DNA of 64,000 nucleotides. It comes from Brumimicrobium ulvae (GTDB taxonomy: Bacteria; Bacteroidota; Bacteroidia; Flavobacteriales_D; Crocinitomicaceae). The notes beneath the pieces are model-generated. The model ran no database searches and was not told the DNA's origin. It saw nothing but the letters and a program-made list of their open reading frames with translations. This document shows, piece after piece, positions 24,780-32,989 of this stretch. Each line of letters starts with the position of its first letter. Positions within the stretch are counted from its first letter, which is position 1. Position numbers and translations under genes: made by a program. The stretch lies in the NCBI RefSeq assembly GCF_947504225.1, contig NZ_CANNGT010000010.1, positions 62,001-126,000 on the forward strand. The letters run 5' to 3'.

Positions 24780-26177
24780 TTAGTTTAAGTGTTTTACAAT
24801 TTGATTTCCTATGACTTCAGCCAGTTTTACAGGTACTGCATTTCCTATTTGTGCATACCAAGTATTATTTGCTCCCATAAAGATAAAATCATCAGGAAAA
24901 GTTTGAATTCTTGAAGCCTCTCTAGGACTTAAACCTCTTGGTTGAGTCGGATGTATATACATATTACAATCCATTTTCATATGAGAAGTTATTGTTTTAG
25001 AAACTTCTGTTTCTTTTAGTTTAAAATATTTATCCTTAAACATATGATTTCTGCTAGAGTATGGCATTATTTCTTTTATAGACTCGTGTAAAGAATTTGC
25101 TCCTTGAGGTAACCTGTCAAAAATTTCAATATCTCTATCGTTGTTGTATCTGTTGGTATGGTTAGCCAAATAATCAATATGTTTTTGATTGTTAATCTCT
25201 TTGATGAATTTATTTTGGCTGTAGCCGTTTAACCTAAACTTAAATCCTATTTTCTCGTTCTCTAAACCTTTTGTGTTTTTTTGTCTTTTAGGTTTTAGTT
25301 CTGGCAATCCGTAAAGAGCGTCTTTCAGTTTTATAGGTTGAAAATTCTCCTTTTGTAAAATAATATCTTGAATAATATCTTTTGCGGTAACATTATTTAT
25401 TCTGCTTCCAATAACAAAAACCCTTTCCCTATTTTGAGGTATTCCAAAATCTTTGGCATTTAGTAAAGTCATTTCAATTGAATATTCTGCTCCAAGAATC
25501 GAATGGAAATTTTCTAAAATTTCATCAGATTTTTTCATCATTCCTTTTACATTTTCCATAATGAAATATTTAGGCTTTAAATTCCCCAATAGCTCTAAAT
25601 AATATTTGTACAATTTGTTTCTTGGGTCGTCTAGAATTCGTTGTCTATTTGCCATTGAAAAACCTTGACAAGGTGGACCTCCAACGATTAAATCTATATT
25701 TTTGAATTTTTTCTTTATTTCCTCGCTGTTTGCAATATCTTTAATATCTCCACAGTAATAGTTGTCTAAATGAATATTGTGATTGAAGTAATATGATTCC
25801 AAAAATTTAGGTTCAATTTCATTTATTAATACTGGATTAAAACCTACATTTTTTAATCCTAAACTTAATCCGCCACAACCAGCAAATGTGTCAATACATT
25901 TTAGTTTAGAATTTTCATTGTTTTCTGTTTTATTAATGAATTTCAATAGCGTAGATGAAATGTCATCTCTCTTTTTGTAAAGAGTGTTGTAAAGTGAATT
26001 TATTTTAGACCAAGTCTTTGAGTCAAGGTTCTTTTGTAAGTTTTCATCTAATACAATTAAATCTTCATTGATTAATTCAATATTTTCAAGTTCTAAAAGT
26101 CTTTTTATATCAAGTATTAATTGTTTGACTTTAGATTTATAGTTTGAATCAAAATATTTGCTGTAAAATTCAATCAT
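24780..26177 (-). CDS. DNA (cytosine-5) methyltransferase with N-terminal extension, first of two
   Basis: 465 residues. About 90 helical residues precede motif I (CIDTFAGCGGLSLGLKNVGF). Motif IV is GGPPCQGFSMANR with the catalytic Cys, motif VI MENVKGM, motif VIII QNRERVFVIGS, motif X YAQIGNAVPVKLAEV. It differs clearly from the second enzyme, so the pair did not arise by recent duplication. Two 5-methylcytosine enzymes in one operon usually mean a non-palindromic site, with one enzyme per strand. Its start overlaps the stop of the HTH gene by one base (coupled translation). Confidence 0.93.
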   Translation of the reverse strand: MIEFYSKYFDSNYKSKVKQLILDIKRLLELENIELINEDLIVLDENLQKNLDSKTWSKINSLYNTLYKKRDDISSTLLKFINKTENNENSKLKCIDTFAGCGGLSLGLKNVGFNPVLINEIEPKFLESYYFNHNIHLDNYYCGDIKDIANSEEIKKKFKNIDLIVGGPPCQGFSMANRQRILDDPRNKLYKYYLELLGNLKPKYFIMENVKGMMKKSDEILENFHSILGAEYSIEMTLLNAKDFGIPQNRERVFVIGSRINNVTAKDIIQDIILQKENFQPIKLKDALYGLPELKPKRQKNTKGLENEKIGFKFRLNGYSQNKFIKEINNQKHIDYLANHTNRYNNDRDIEIFDRLPQGANSLHESIKEIMPYSSRNHMFKDKYFKLKETEVSKTITSHMKMDCNMYIHPTQPRGLSPREASRIQTFPDDFIFMGANNTWYAQIGNAVPVKLAEVIGNQIVKHLN

Positions 26178-26542
26178 TATTTTAGGTTTAACTTTTCTTG
26201 TTTAACATTAATTTGCTTTAAATACTTAACTTTTTCTTCTGCTACTGAAAGTGCATCTGTCGAACAATTACTTTCATAAATTTTTTTAGCAAATAAGTCA
26301 CTGAAGAATTCAGTTTTTAGTTCATCAAAGTTTAAGTTGAAGACTTCAGCCATTTTCTTTAATCGTTTTTCATCAAAATCTCTTTTTCCGTTTTCGATTT
26401 TGCTTAAGTTAGCTGAATCTAAATCAAGTTTTGCTCCGAGTTGAGTAAGTGTAAAACCCATTTCAGTTCTCAATTTTCTTATGTATTCTCCGAATGATTG
26501 TTTCATTTGACTTGATATTTTAGACTTGTCAATATTTGACAA
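26177..26542 (-). CDS. XRE-family regulator of the RM operon
   Basis: 121 residues. HTH at about 12-68: FGEYIRKLRTEMGFTLTQLGAKLDLDSANLSKIENGKRDFDEKRLKKMAEVF. The remaining 50 residues are helical and include one cysteine. First gene of the operon and overlapping the first methyltransferase; it is the probable controller (C-protein-like) that delays or balances expression of nuclease and methyltransferases. Its start codon lies in an AT-rich leader about 65 bp from border repeat B. Confidence 0.88.
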   Translation of the reverse strand: MSNIDKSKISSQMKQSFGEYIRKLRTEMGFTLTQLGAKLDLDSANLSKIENGKRDFDEKRLKKMAEVFNLNFDELKTEFFSDLFAKKIYESNCSTDALSVAEEKVKYLKQINVKQEKLNLK

Positions 26543-26606
26543 ATATAAAAATCATTTTCAAATAATCGTGTTTTTCAAACGTTATTTTATTGTAGCGGTG
26601 GGAAAA

Positions 26607-26675
26607 GGCAAGCTCTTTTTATTTTGTGAGGCACGAGCAAAATGAAATGTGCTTGACTGTGCGGTTGGCTTTTCA
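26607..26675 (+). repeat. Structured border repeat B (upstream side of the RM operon)
   Basis: Shares GGCAAGCTCTTTTT at the start and AAATGTGCTTGACTGTGCGG-TTGGCTTTTC at the end with repeat A, same orientation, while the loop differs completely (ATTTTG...CAAAAT stem). Repeats A and B enclose exactly the four-gene RM operon. Confidence 0.75.
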
Positions 26676-26797
26676 GAGCTTGTGTTCAACAGGTGGCTAT
26701 ACGCAATTGTGCATATCCCACCTATATTTCTACCCAAATCTAACAAAAATCCTCACCAATCCCACCTCCAAAACATCACAAACTCAACTAAATTATT

Positions 26798-27283
26798 TCA
26801 ACCCCTTACCTTTCTAAGTTCATAAAAGCCATAAATCATGAAAACTACACAAAACAAAACAGCTCCTAATTTTTGAAAATTAAGTTGGCTAATTATTTTT
26901 TCTCGATCAACTAAACTTTTTTCATTGAAAACGATATCGTAATAAGTATTCTCATCAGCACCTGGAAATACTCCTAATGTAATTTCGGGATTGGTGTCCA
27001 TCAGAGAAACAAATTTGTTTTTATCAAGGGCTGACAATAACGCAAAACCATCTCTGTAAACTCTACTTGAATTCTTTAATTTGATGTGTAAAACCTTTCT
27101 GATCTCATCCGTTTCATCTATTGGACTTGGTTTAGATTGATAATACTCAATTTGCCCTTTTACATAGTTTAAATTGTCGAGTCCATTCAGTATTTTATTT
27201 TTCACAAAAAACTGACTGCCAACAAGAGCTGATAAAGTAAATATGAAAATAATGTATCCTATTTTAAACTTATTACTCATCAA
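26798..27283 (-). CDS. Membrane protein of unknown function (two membrane helices)
   Basis: 161 residues. Transmembrane helix near the N-terminus (about 7-24, IGYIIFIFTLSALVGSQFF), an extracytoplasmic region of about 110 residues with conserved-looking NPEITLGVFPGADENTYYDIV, and a second helix near the C-terminus (KLGAVLFCVVFMIYGFYEL). No family recognised. It lies between the RM operon and small unknown genes, on the same strand as them. Confidence 0.7.
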   Translation of the reverse strand: MMSNKFKIGYIIFIFTLSALVGSQFFVKNKILNGLDNLNYVKGQIEYYQSKPSPIDETDEIRKVLHIKLKNSSRVYRDGFALLSALDKNKFVSLMDTNPEITLGVFPGADENTYYDIVFNEKSLVDREKIISQLNFQKLGAVLFCVVFMIYGFYELRKVRG

Positions 27284-27343
27284 TTGATGTTTGTCAACCT
27301 TAATGATAAAGTTAGAATAATTACTGAAAGCAGAACAACAATC

Positions 27344-27574
27344 TCAAATCCCATTTTTTATTTTGGAAATAAGACTTTTATAAATGGGGTCATTTCCTGA
27401 AAAGTTGTTGTTAGCAACCTTAATTTTGATTACATCAGATTCTATTTTGACCTCAGTTTTTACATCGTCGATGGTGTAAAACTCTATTAGTTTCTCTTTG
27501 ATTTGAGCTATATCCATATTTGTTTCAGGAAATAGTTGAAATAAAAAGTCGTCAATATTTATTAGTATGGTCAT
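27344..27574 (-). CDS. Small acidic protein, unknown function
   Basis: 76 residues: MTILINIDDFLFQLFPETNM, then a helix, then beta-like VKTEVKIESDVIKIKVANNNF. No membrane segment or known motif. It is upstream of the two-helix membrane protein on the same strand with a 60-bp gap and may be cotranscribed with it. Confidence 0.55.
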   Translation of the reverse strand: MTILINIDDFLFQLFPETNMDIAQIKEKLIEFYTIDDVKTEVKIESDVIKIKVANNNFSGNDPIYKSLISKIKNGI

Positions 27575-27786
27575 TTATGTAAACAATTTTGAACTCAAAT
27601 ATAAGTATTTATTAGAGTTTGGGTGTGTGAGAAGGAAATGAAGCTTTAAGGAAAGGCTGTTTTTAATACAATTTTAAGTAAAAGAGGATATTCGAAATTA
27701 AAGGGTTGATTACTTGTAATAAAACATTATCTTCGTCTTGATTTAGGTGGTTAGATTAGGTTTATAAGAGGGAATAGGACGCTCGT

Positions 27787-28059
27787 TCATTCCCTCTTAT
27801 TGTTTTTACGCTGTTTCTTTTTTTCTGCGTGGGCTAATTTAAAAGCATTTAAGAAAGTGGAGTATTCGACTAAATCGCCTTCCGCAGATGTAATAAAGTA
27901 GAAGATGCCATTTGCCTTTTCAACACCGAGCGTTCCTAGACCTTCACAAATTTCAGCTATGTAATAGCCTTCTTTTAAATCTACAATGATTTCAGAGTAG
28001 GAAAAGTCGTAAAACTTATCCCCTACTATGTCTGCATATTCTTTACTAAATTCTGCCAT
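27787..28059 (-). CDS. Small cytoplasmic protein, unknown function
   Basis: 90 residues, with a compact beta-rich core (DFSYSEIIVDLKEGYYIAEICEGLGTLGVEKANGIFYFITSAEGD) and a very basic tail (HAEKKKQRKNNKRE). Its look is that of an immunity or antitoxin-like single-domain protein, but no family can be named. It is divergent from the endonuclease gene, with starts about 70 bp apart. Confidence 0.6.
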   Translation of the reverse strand: MAEFSKEYADIVGDKFYDFSYSEIIVDLKEGYYIAEICEGLGTLGVEKANGIFYFITSAEGDLVEYSTFLNAFKLAHAEKKKQRKNNKRE

Positions 28060-28129
28060 TGTTAAACTGTATTGGTTTCAAGACAATGAATTTAATTAAA
28101 TTCATTGTTATTTGTACTATATTAGCATC

Positions 28130-29122
28130 ATGAAACTTTACAAACTACTTCAAATTCAATCATTTTTCATTCTATTTTTTGGAATTGGGTTATCTACGGC
28201 ACAAGTACCATCAGGGTATTATAGTACTGCTGAAGGTTTAACAGGAGAAGCGTTGAAAGCTGCGCTAAATGATATTATAGATGATCATGTCAAGTTTTCT
28301 TACACAAGTTCAAATACAGATGTTTGGGATATTTTAAAGGAAACGGATAAAGATACTATTGATCCGACTAAGGTTATTTTAATTTATACTGGATGGACTG
28401 TTGATGCAGCTCAAGAATATAATTCTGGAAGTGGGTGGACACGTGAACATGTTTGGGCTAAATCACGTGGAAACTTTGGTACTTCTCAAGGTGCTGGAAC
28501 AGATGTTCATGCTTTAAGACCTTGTGATGTTTCTGTGAATTCTGCTCGTAATAATCGTTGGTTTGGGATTGGAGAATATGAATATATTGATGGTGATGGA
28601 CCAACTGGATGTTATACAAGTACCTCATCTTGGGTTTGGGAACCACGTGATGAAGTTAAAGGGGACATTGCCAGGATGATGTTTTATATGGATACGCGAT
28701 ATGAAGGAGAGAATGGGGAGTTGGATTTGCAATTGATTGATTTTATTCCTAGTGATAATAATACGAATGAGCCTATTCATGGTTTGTTTTCTGTTTTACG
28801 TCAATGGCATATCGATGATCCAGTTGATGATTGGGAAAGGAATCGGAATGATGTTATTTATTCTTATCAAGGGAACCGTAATCCTTTTATTGATCATCCG
28901 GAGTTCGTAGGTAAAATTTGGGGACATGTATTGGATGAATATGAGATAGGTTTTAAAGATGAAATAGTTTCAACATCTTCGTTATCCAAGAAGCAAATTG
29001 CTAACTCTAAAGAGCTAGTTATGGTTGTTGATGCCCTTGGTAGAGAGGTTGAGATTAAGCGTGGGGTTCTTCAGTTTTATATTTATTCGGATGGGAGTGT
29101 AGAGAAGAGGGTTTTGAGATGA
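28130..29122 (+). CDS. Secreted endonuclease I family nuclease with T9SS-like tail
   Basis: 330 residues from the ATG at 28130; an upstream in-frame TTG is less likely because the signal peptide (MKLYKLLQIQSFFILFFGIG ... STAQ) starts here. Residues about 20-255 match the EndA/NucM endonuclease I family: GYYSTAEGLTGEALKAALNDI, WTREHVWAKSRGNF (catalytic His region), GTDVHALRPCD, NSARNNRWF, DIARMMFYMDTRY. The last 45 residues (VVDALGREVEIKRG...YIYSDGSVEKRVLR) resemble a short T9SS sorting tail. It would cut extracellular DNA or RNA. Sitting next to a small divergent gene in the cargo region. Confidence 0.87.
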   Translation: MKLYKLLQIQSFFILFFGIGLSTAQVPSGYYSTAEGLTGEALKAALNDIIDDHVKFSYTSSNTDVWDILKETDKDTIDPTKVILIYTGWTVDAAQEYNSGSGWTREHVWAKSRGNFGTSQGAGTDVHALRPCDVSVNSARNNRWFGIGEYEYIDGDGPTGCYTSTSSWVWEPRDEVKGDIARMMFYMDTRYEGENGELDLQLIDFIPSDNNTNEPIHGLFSVLRQWHIDDPVDDWERNRNDVIYSYQGNRNPFIDHPEFVGKIWGHVLDEYEIGFKDEIVSTSSLSKKQIANSKELVMVVDALGREVEIKRGVLQFYIYSDGSVEKRVLR

Positions 29123-29149
29123 GATTTTATGAGCTTTATGAAAGGGTAC

Positions 29150-30118
29150 CTAGAAAGGTAAATCATCATCCTCTATTTTCTCCACAACTAAATGCGACAC
29201 ATATTCTTCACTCCAATCAGACTTTCTAATAAATTTCAAGCGCTCATCTTTCTCGAATATTTCTTTTGATATTGCCAACTTGTAATCCTTTCGATTATGG
29301 TTTTTTAACCATATATAAAAAGGTTCTGGATCTCCAAATGGTAAATCTTCCTCATAAGAGTATCCTCTAGCTTTCAGCAGTTGTTTTACGTCATCAAGAC
29401 CCTCAAAATAAAAGTTATAGTTAACATCTAATTTGGATTTTAACTCCTCAACCAAAGGATGATTAATCATTAGGATTTTATTAATCTCATCCGCTTGATC
29501 TTTATTTTCATCACTAAGGAAATTGACCAATTTATTTAGAGTATTAGCAGTTTTTTCAAGCCCTTTAATTAAACTAGTTTCTTTAACTCTTGTCTGTTCT
29601 TCCAAAAAGCGTTGAAATAAACCGGCCATCTGTTCCCTGAGATATTTGACTATATCAGATGCAGTTTCAAAACCTTTAATTATGTTATTTGCTTTAAGCG
29701 ACTTTATTTCCTCTATAAATTCATACACACGCCTGTCGTCAACATATCTATACTTCATCTCCCCTTCCTTATTTATTAAATAGGTTTCATATTCCGAAAG
29801 AACATTAGAGTCTACAAAAGTATAAACCTGTTTACCTTCATTAAGAGCAGCTTTTAGTTCCATTTGGGTTATTGAAGACTTAGTATTGTTTTTCGATTCG
29901 CTTCCAAACCGACCACCGATTATACAAACTAATATATCAATGTTTTTTATTTCTTTATAACAATATTCCTCTAAAGCCTCTTCTTTACCATAAGGTATAT
30001 CACCTTCCTCATTTCTGACAGGTTCATAACCCATTTGTTCAATAAAAAAATCTAAATCCGCTCTGACTTGTCTTAAGTCGTAAAATGTTGAACTAATGAA
30101 TATTCTTGGTTTGGCCAT
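29150..30118 (-). CDS. DUF4062 domain protein (TIR/SEFIR-like fold)
   Basis: 322 residues. The first about 100 residues are a clear DUF4062: KPRIFISSTFYDLRQVRADL, then EEALEEYCYKEIKNIDILVCIIGGRFGS and SITQMELKAALNEGKQVYTFV. This nucleotide-binding-type fold is frequently the N-terminal module of bacterial conflict-system proteins. Residues about 170-230 are a helix-rich linker with ETSLIKGLEKTANTLNKLVNFL. The C-terminal part has no known motif. It lies in cargo with RM and HEPN genes, which suggests defence, but no partner gene is evident beside it. Confidence 0.8.
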   Translation of the reverse strand: MAKPRIFISSTFYDLRQVRADLDFFIEQMGYEPVRNEEGDIPYGKEEALEEYCYKEIKNIDILVCIIGGRFGSESKNNTKSSITQMELKAALNEGKQVYTFVDSNVLSEYETYLINKEGEMKYRYVDDRRVYEFIEEIKSLKANNIIKGFETASDIVKYLREQMAGLFQRFLEEQTRVKETSLIKGLEKTANTLNKLVNFLSDENKDQADEINKILMINHPLVEELKSKLDVNYNFYFEGLDDVKQLLKARGYSYEEDLPFGDPEPFYIWLKNHNRKDYKLAISKEIFEKDERLKFIRKSDWSEEYVSHLVVEKIEDDDLPF

Positions 30119-30243
30119 TTTTTTAATTAAAATATCGATAAACTAATGATAGATTTCAACTTTACAAGTTTTAAACAAGATAGGTTTTATGTAGAACTTA
30201 TAAAATGAAGTTTTAAATTTAAAAAAAATTTATAAACGAACTA

Positions 30244-30397
30244 TTACAAGGCCAATAACATTTCTAATAATCCCTCTTGAGGAGTCACATCATTTTTCGT
30301 ATAACTCACATTTCCATGAGACCAAACACCAGGACTATCATAGCACTGTTTAGAACCAATGATGTCAAAAGCTTTAACTCCTTCCTTTCTGATGAGG
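30244..30397 (-). pseudogene. Detached 3' end of an amidase gene
   Basis: The minus strand encodes LIRKEGVKAFDIIGSKQCYD, then SPGVWSHGNVSYTKND and PQEGLLEMLLAL-stop. This corresponds to the last 50 residues of the amidase at 32990-33919 (LIRKKGVKAFEIVSKSMC ... TPGLWSHANVNSSKND ... PQEELVEMLLGI). It is diverged, not a recent copy. There is no start; it runs directly into the end of the esterase gene (stop at 30400), so that the esterase-peptidase pair is framed by two amidase 3' ends. Confidence 0.88.
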
Positions 30398-30399
30398 AT

Positions 30400-31659
30400 T
30401 CACTCTGTCAAATCGCTTCTATACATTTTCCTGATGAAGAAAATACCATCAAAAACATTAAACCAGTCTCCCAGGTGGCTTTTGTAACCTAAAATTGTAC
30501 TATTGAAAATGAGATTTGCGCAGTTGGGATTATTTCTGATTTCTTTGAAATTAATAAAAGCATAGTCATGATCTATTTCAGTTGCCATTTGGAAATCCCA
30601 TGAATCTTCTGAAACATCAATTTTTTCAGCATCTTCATGAACGTTAAAAGCATGTTCTCCAGTTACTGAGGTAAATGCCACAGCGTAAACCTCATCTCCA
30701 TATTTATCAACGAGTCTGTTGGTTAGAGAATTAAATACTTGATAAAAATCATCACCTTCTTTGTAAATAGCATTTTCTAACGTTCTTGTTGCATGAAAAT
30801 TAGCAGTCCAAATAATGATTTTTTCATCTGGATGTTCTTCTAGATACCATTTTACATTTTCAGCCATCAGACTGTCACGTAGACTAATACTTATGTTTTG
30901 CTGTTGATAAGTGCCTTTATTGAGTTCAAGTTGAGTCATTAATCCTTCGATATTTAAAACACCTTGATGTACTATTCTTGAATTTTTTGAATCTATTGCT
31001 GCTGCATTCTTTTTGATTGTCGTTAAATCATCTTTCAATCTCTCAACATCTACTTGGTTAGCAATTGCAGTGTCAGCATCAAAAGTTGAATGGTAATAGT
31101 TTTGTAGGTTTTTCTTGAAATGATCGAAATCAACATCTTTAAAAACAAGCTCTCCTGCAAGAATTTTATAAATATCCGCTAAATTCCATGAGTATTTATT
31201 CCCCAGTTGATTTTCTATTCCAAGTAAATTAAGACTGTCTTTATCATCAATAAATTTAAGTAAATCTTGAATTTGTTTGCTGTCGCTCCATAAGGAATAC
31301 CAAGATTTTTTTATTTCTGCAACGGCATCTTTTCCACTACTTATTTTTTCTGAAGCAAATGCTATTTCTGTAAACCCACCACCTTCAAAAGCTAATGTAG
31401 AGTAGTCCATTTCCTCAACCAAAAACTTAACTAACCTAGTTTTAGCTTCAAAACTCGCACCATCTCCATGCCCTGATTCTCCGAGGACTATTATTTTTTT
31501 GTTCTGAAGTTCTTTTTTTAGAAACTCTAAGTCACTAAAATCTGTATTGTTCGTATAAAAATCATCGATTTTAGTAATATGGCTAGAATAACAGTCTGTT
31601 GGCACTTGCCCAAATAGATAAGCGTTGAATAAAATTGAAATAATAAGTAGGTTTTTCAT
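30400..31659 (-). CDS. Secreted erythromycin-esterase-like hydrolase
   Basis: 419 residues with a signal peptide ending FGQ. Residues 50 onward match the erythromycin esterase family: KIIVLGESGHGDGASFEAKTRLVKFLVEEM, FEGGGF, and later IIIWTANFHATRTLEN, which hold the Glu/His residues of the active site. In this family EreA/EreB open macrolide lactones, but most members, including exported Bacteroidota ones, have unknown substrates. The end of the gene abuts the amidase fragment. It lies downstream of a secreted peptidase gene on the same strand, 36 bp apart. Confidence 0.82.
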   Translation of the reverse strand: MKNLLIISILFNAYLFGQVPTDCYSSHITKIDDFYTNNTDFSDLEFLKKELQNKKIIVLGESGHGDGASFEAKTRLVKFLVEEMDYSTLAFEGGGFTEIAFASEKISSGKDAVAEIKKSWYSLWSDSKQIQDLLKFIDDKDSLNLLGIENQLGNKYSWNLADIYKILAGELVFKDVDFDHFKKNLQNYYHSTFDADTAIANQVDVERLKDDLTTIKKNAAAIDSKNSRIVHQGVLNIEGLMTQLELNKGTYQQQNISISLRDSLMAENVKWYLEEHPDEKIIIWTANFHATRTLENAIYKEGDDFYQVFNSLTNRLVDKYGDEVYAVAFTSVTGEHAFNVHEDAEKIDVSEDSWDFQMATEIDHDYAFINFKEIRNNPNCANLIFNSTILGYKSHLGDWFNVFDGIFFIRKMYRSDLTE

Positions 31660-31695
31660 TTTGATGAGTTTGGAGACAAAGTACTTATTTTAATT

Positions 31696-32844
31696 TTAGA
31701 AAGCTGAATTTAAGTAATTTCGAATATAGCTATTCAATGAGTTTCTTTCTATTCCAAGTACGGCTTCAAGAGCAAGAAAAAAATCTTCGTTTGAGTTTCC
31801 TGAATTTAATAATTGACGAACATTATCTACTCCACCTTCATCATAAGCTATTTTTACAAACAATCCACCTAAGGCATACTTGTAACCAGTTACATGATCC
31901 ATATTGACAAGGTTAAGAGGTGAGTTTAAATCAATTTCAGGATGTTCATTCAAATAATCTTTCAGTTTTTTTAGATGCCATTCAAGAGGTTGACCTCTGC
32001 TTTGTCCGTAATAGGTCGCAAATCCTTCAATAAACCAAGAATGTGCATTTGGATATTTAGGGTTAAGAAAAAGATGTATCAATTCATGCGGATAAAACTC
32101 ATTACAGCCATAGGAATATACAATTCCATTTTCTACATCAGCTCTACCAGATGGTGTTTCAACACCTATGTTTTCAAAATGAAAATCATATCCCCGCAGC
32201 TTAAAAAAAGAGCTCCTGTCTTTGGTGAAAATAAATTGATAATTGTCTAATTCAAAATCATATTCTCTTGCTATCTGTTCAACCAGTTTAGATTGCTTTT
32301 TCGCTAACTTTTCGTTGAAATTATGACCAGATGGATAGATGTATGTGATAAAGTCAACTTTTTTAGAGTTCATATCAAGATTTAGATTTATTGGGAGAGG
32401 ATTATAGAGTTTTAAGGAATCACTGGTCTTGTCCTTTTTGGCATATACATGAAAGATGATAGGTGTTATAGAAGTACTGTCATTATAATCAACCTGAAAT
32501 TTTGAAGTGATTTTATACACGGAATCATGTTGAGTAATCCCCAAGATAGTAGTACCATATTGAAGTGTCCTTATTTTGTCACCTATATCAAAGTAATCTA
32601 TATCACGCAATTGAAAATACGTGCTGTCACTATACATCTTAACTTCCTTTGTGTTCCAATATTTGGCTCCATCCATATCGTTTTTGGAATGCAAAAAATC
32701 TAACCACAATTGTAGAGGTTCATCTAAATCATACAAACCTACATTCTGTTTAAAACTATGATCAACCATTATGTTTTGAGAAAAAGCAACTGATGAAATA
32801 AAAAAAGTAAGTACAAGTGTTTTACTGATGAGATCTTGAAACAT
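31696..32844 (-). CDS. Secreted zinc-metallopeptidase-like protein (HExxH)
   Basis: 382 residues with signal peptide (LVLTFFISSVAFSQ). The N-terminal half is beta-rich without known motif. Near residue 255 it has NEFYPHELIHLFLNP, an HExxH zinc site, followed about 20 residues later by SWFIEGFATYYGQSRG, giving the third ligand (Glu) as in gluzincin/peptidase-MA proteins. The C-terminus (LLNSGNSNEDFFLALEAVLG) is helical. Cotranscribed with the esterase. Predicted to act outside the cytoplasm; substrate unknown. Confidence 0.75.
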   Translation of the reverse strand: MFQDLISKTLVLTFFISSVAFSQNIMVDHSFKQNVGLYDLDEPLQLWLDFLHSKNDMDGAKYWNTKEVKMYSDSTYFQLRDIDYFDIGDKIRTLQYGTTILGITQHDSVYKITSKFQVDYNDSTSITPIIFHVYAKKDKTSDSLKLYNPLPINLNLDMNSKKVDFITYIYPSGHNFNEKLAKKQSKLVEQIAREYDFELDNYQFIFTKDRSSFFKLRGYDFHFENIGVETPSGRADVENGIVYSYGCNEFYPHELIHLFLNPKYPNAHSWFIEGFATYYGQSRGQPLEWHLKKLKDYLNEHPEIDLNSPLNLVNMDHVTGYKYALGGLFVKIAYDEGGVDNVRQLLNSGNSNEDFFLALEAVLGIERNSLNSYIRNYLNSAF

Positions 32845-32989
32845 AATTAATCGTAATAGTTAGATGTTTTAAATGAATATAATTCTTTTTGGTCAGTGTA
32901 ATAAATAAATGATTTTCAATTATAAACAAATTTAAAGATATCTGGATAATATTAACTATTTACTTTTTGAATAAATGATAGAATGATTT

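Noticed and set aside
30277..30492. 71-aa plus-strand frame
   Set aside because: It lies opposite the detached amidase end and the esterase 3' end; the minus-strand readings have clear homology.
30400..31659. Macrolide resistance gene
   Set aside because: The protein is an exported member of the erythromycin esterase family; family membership alone does not show macrolide activity.
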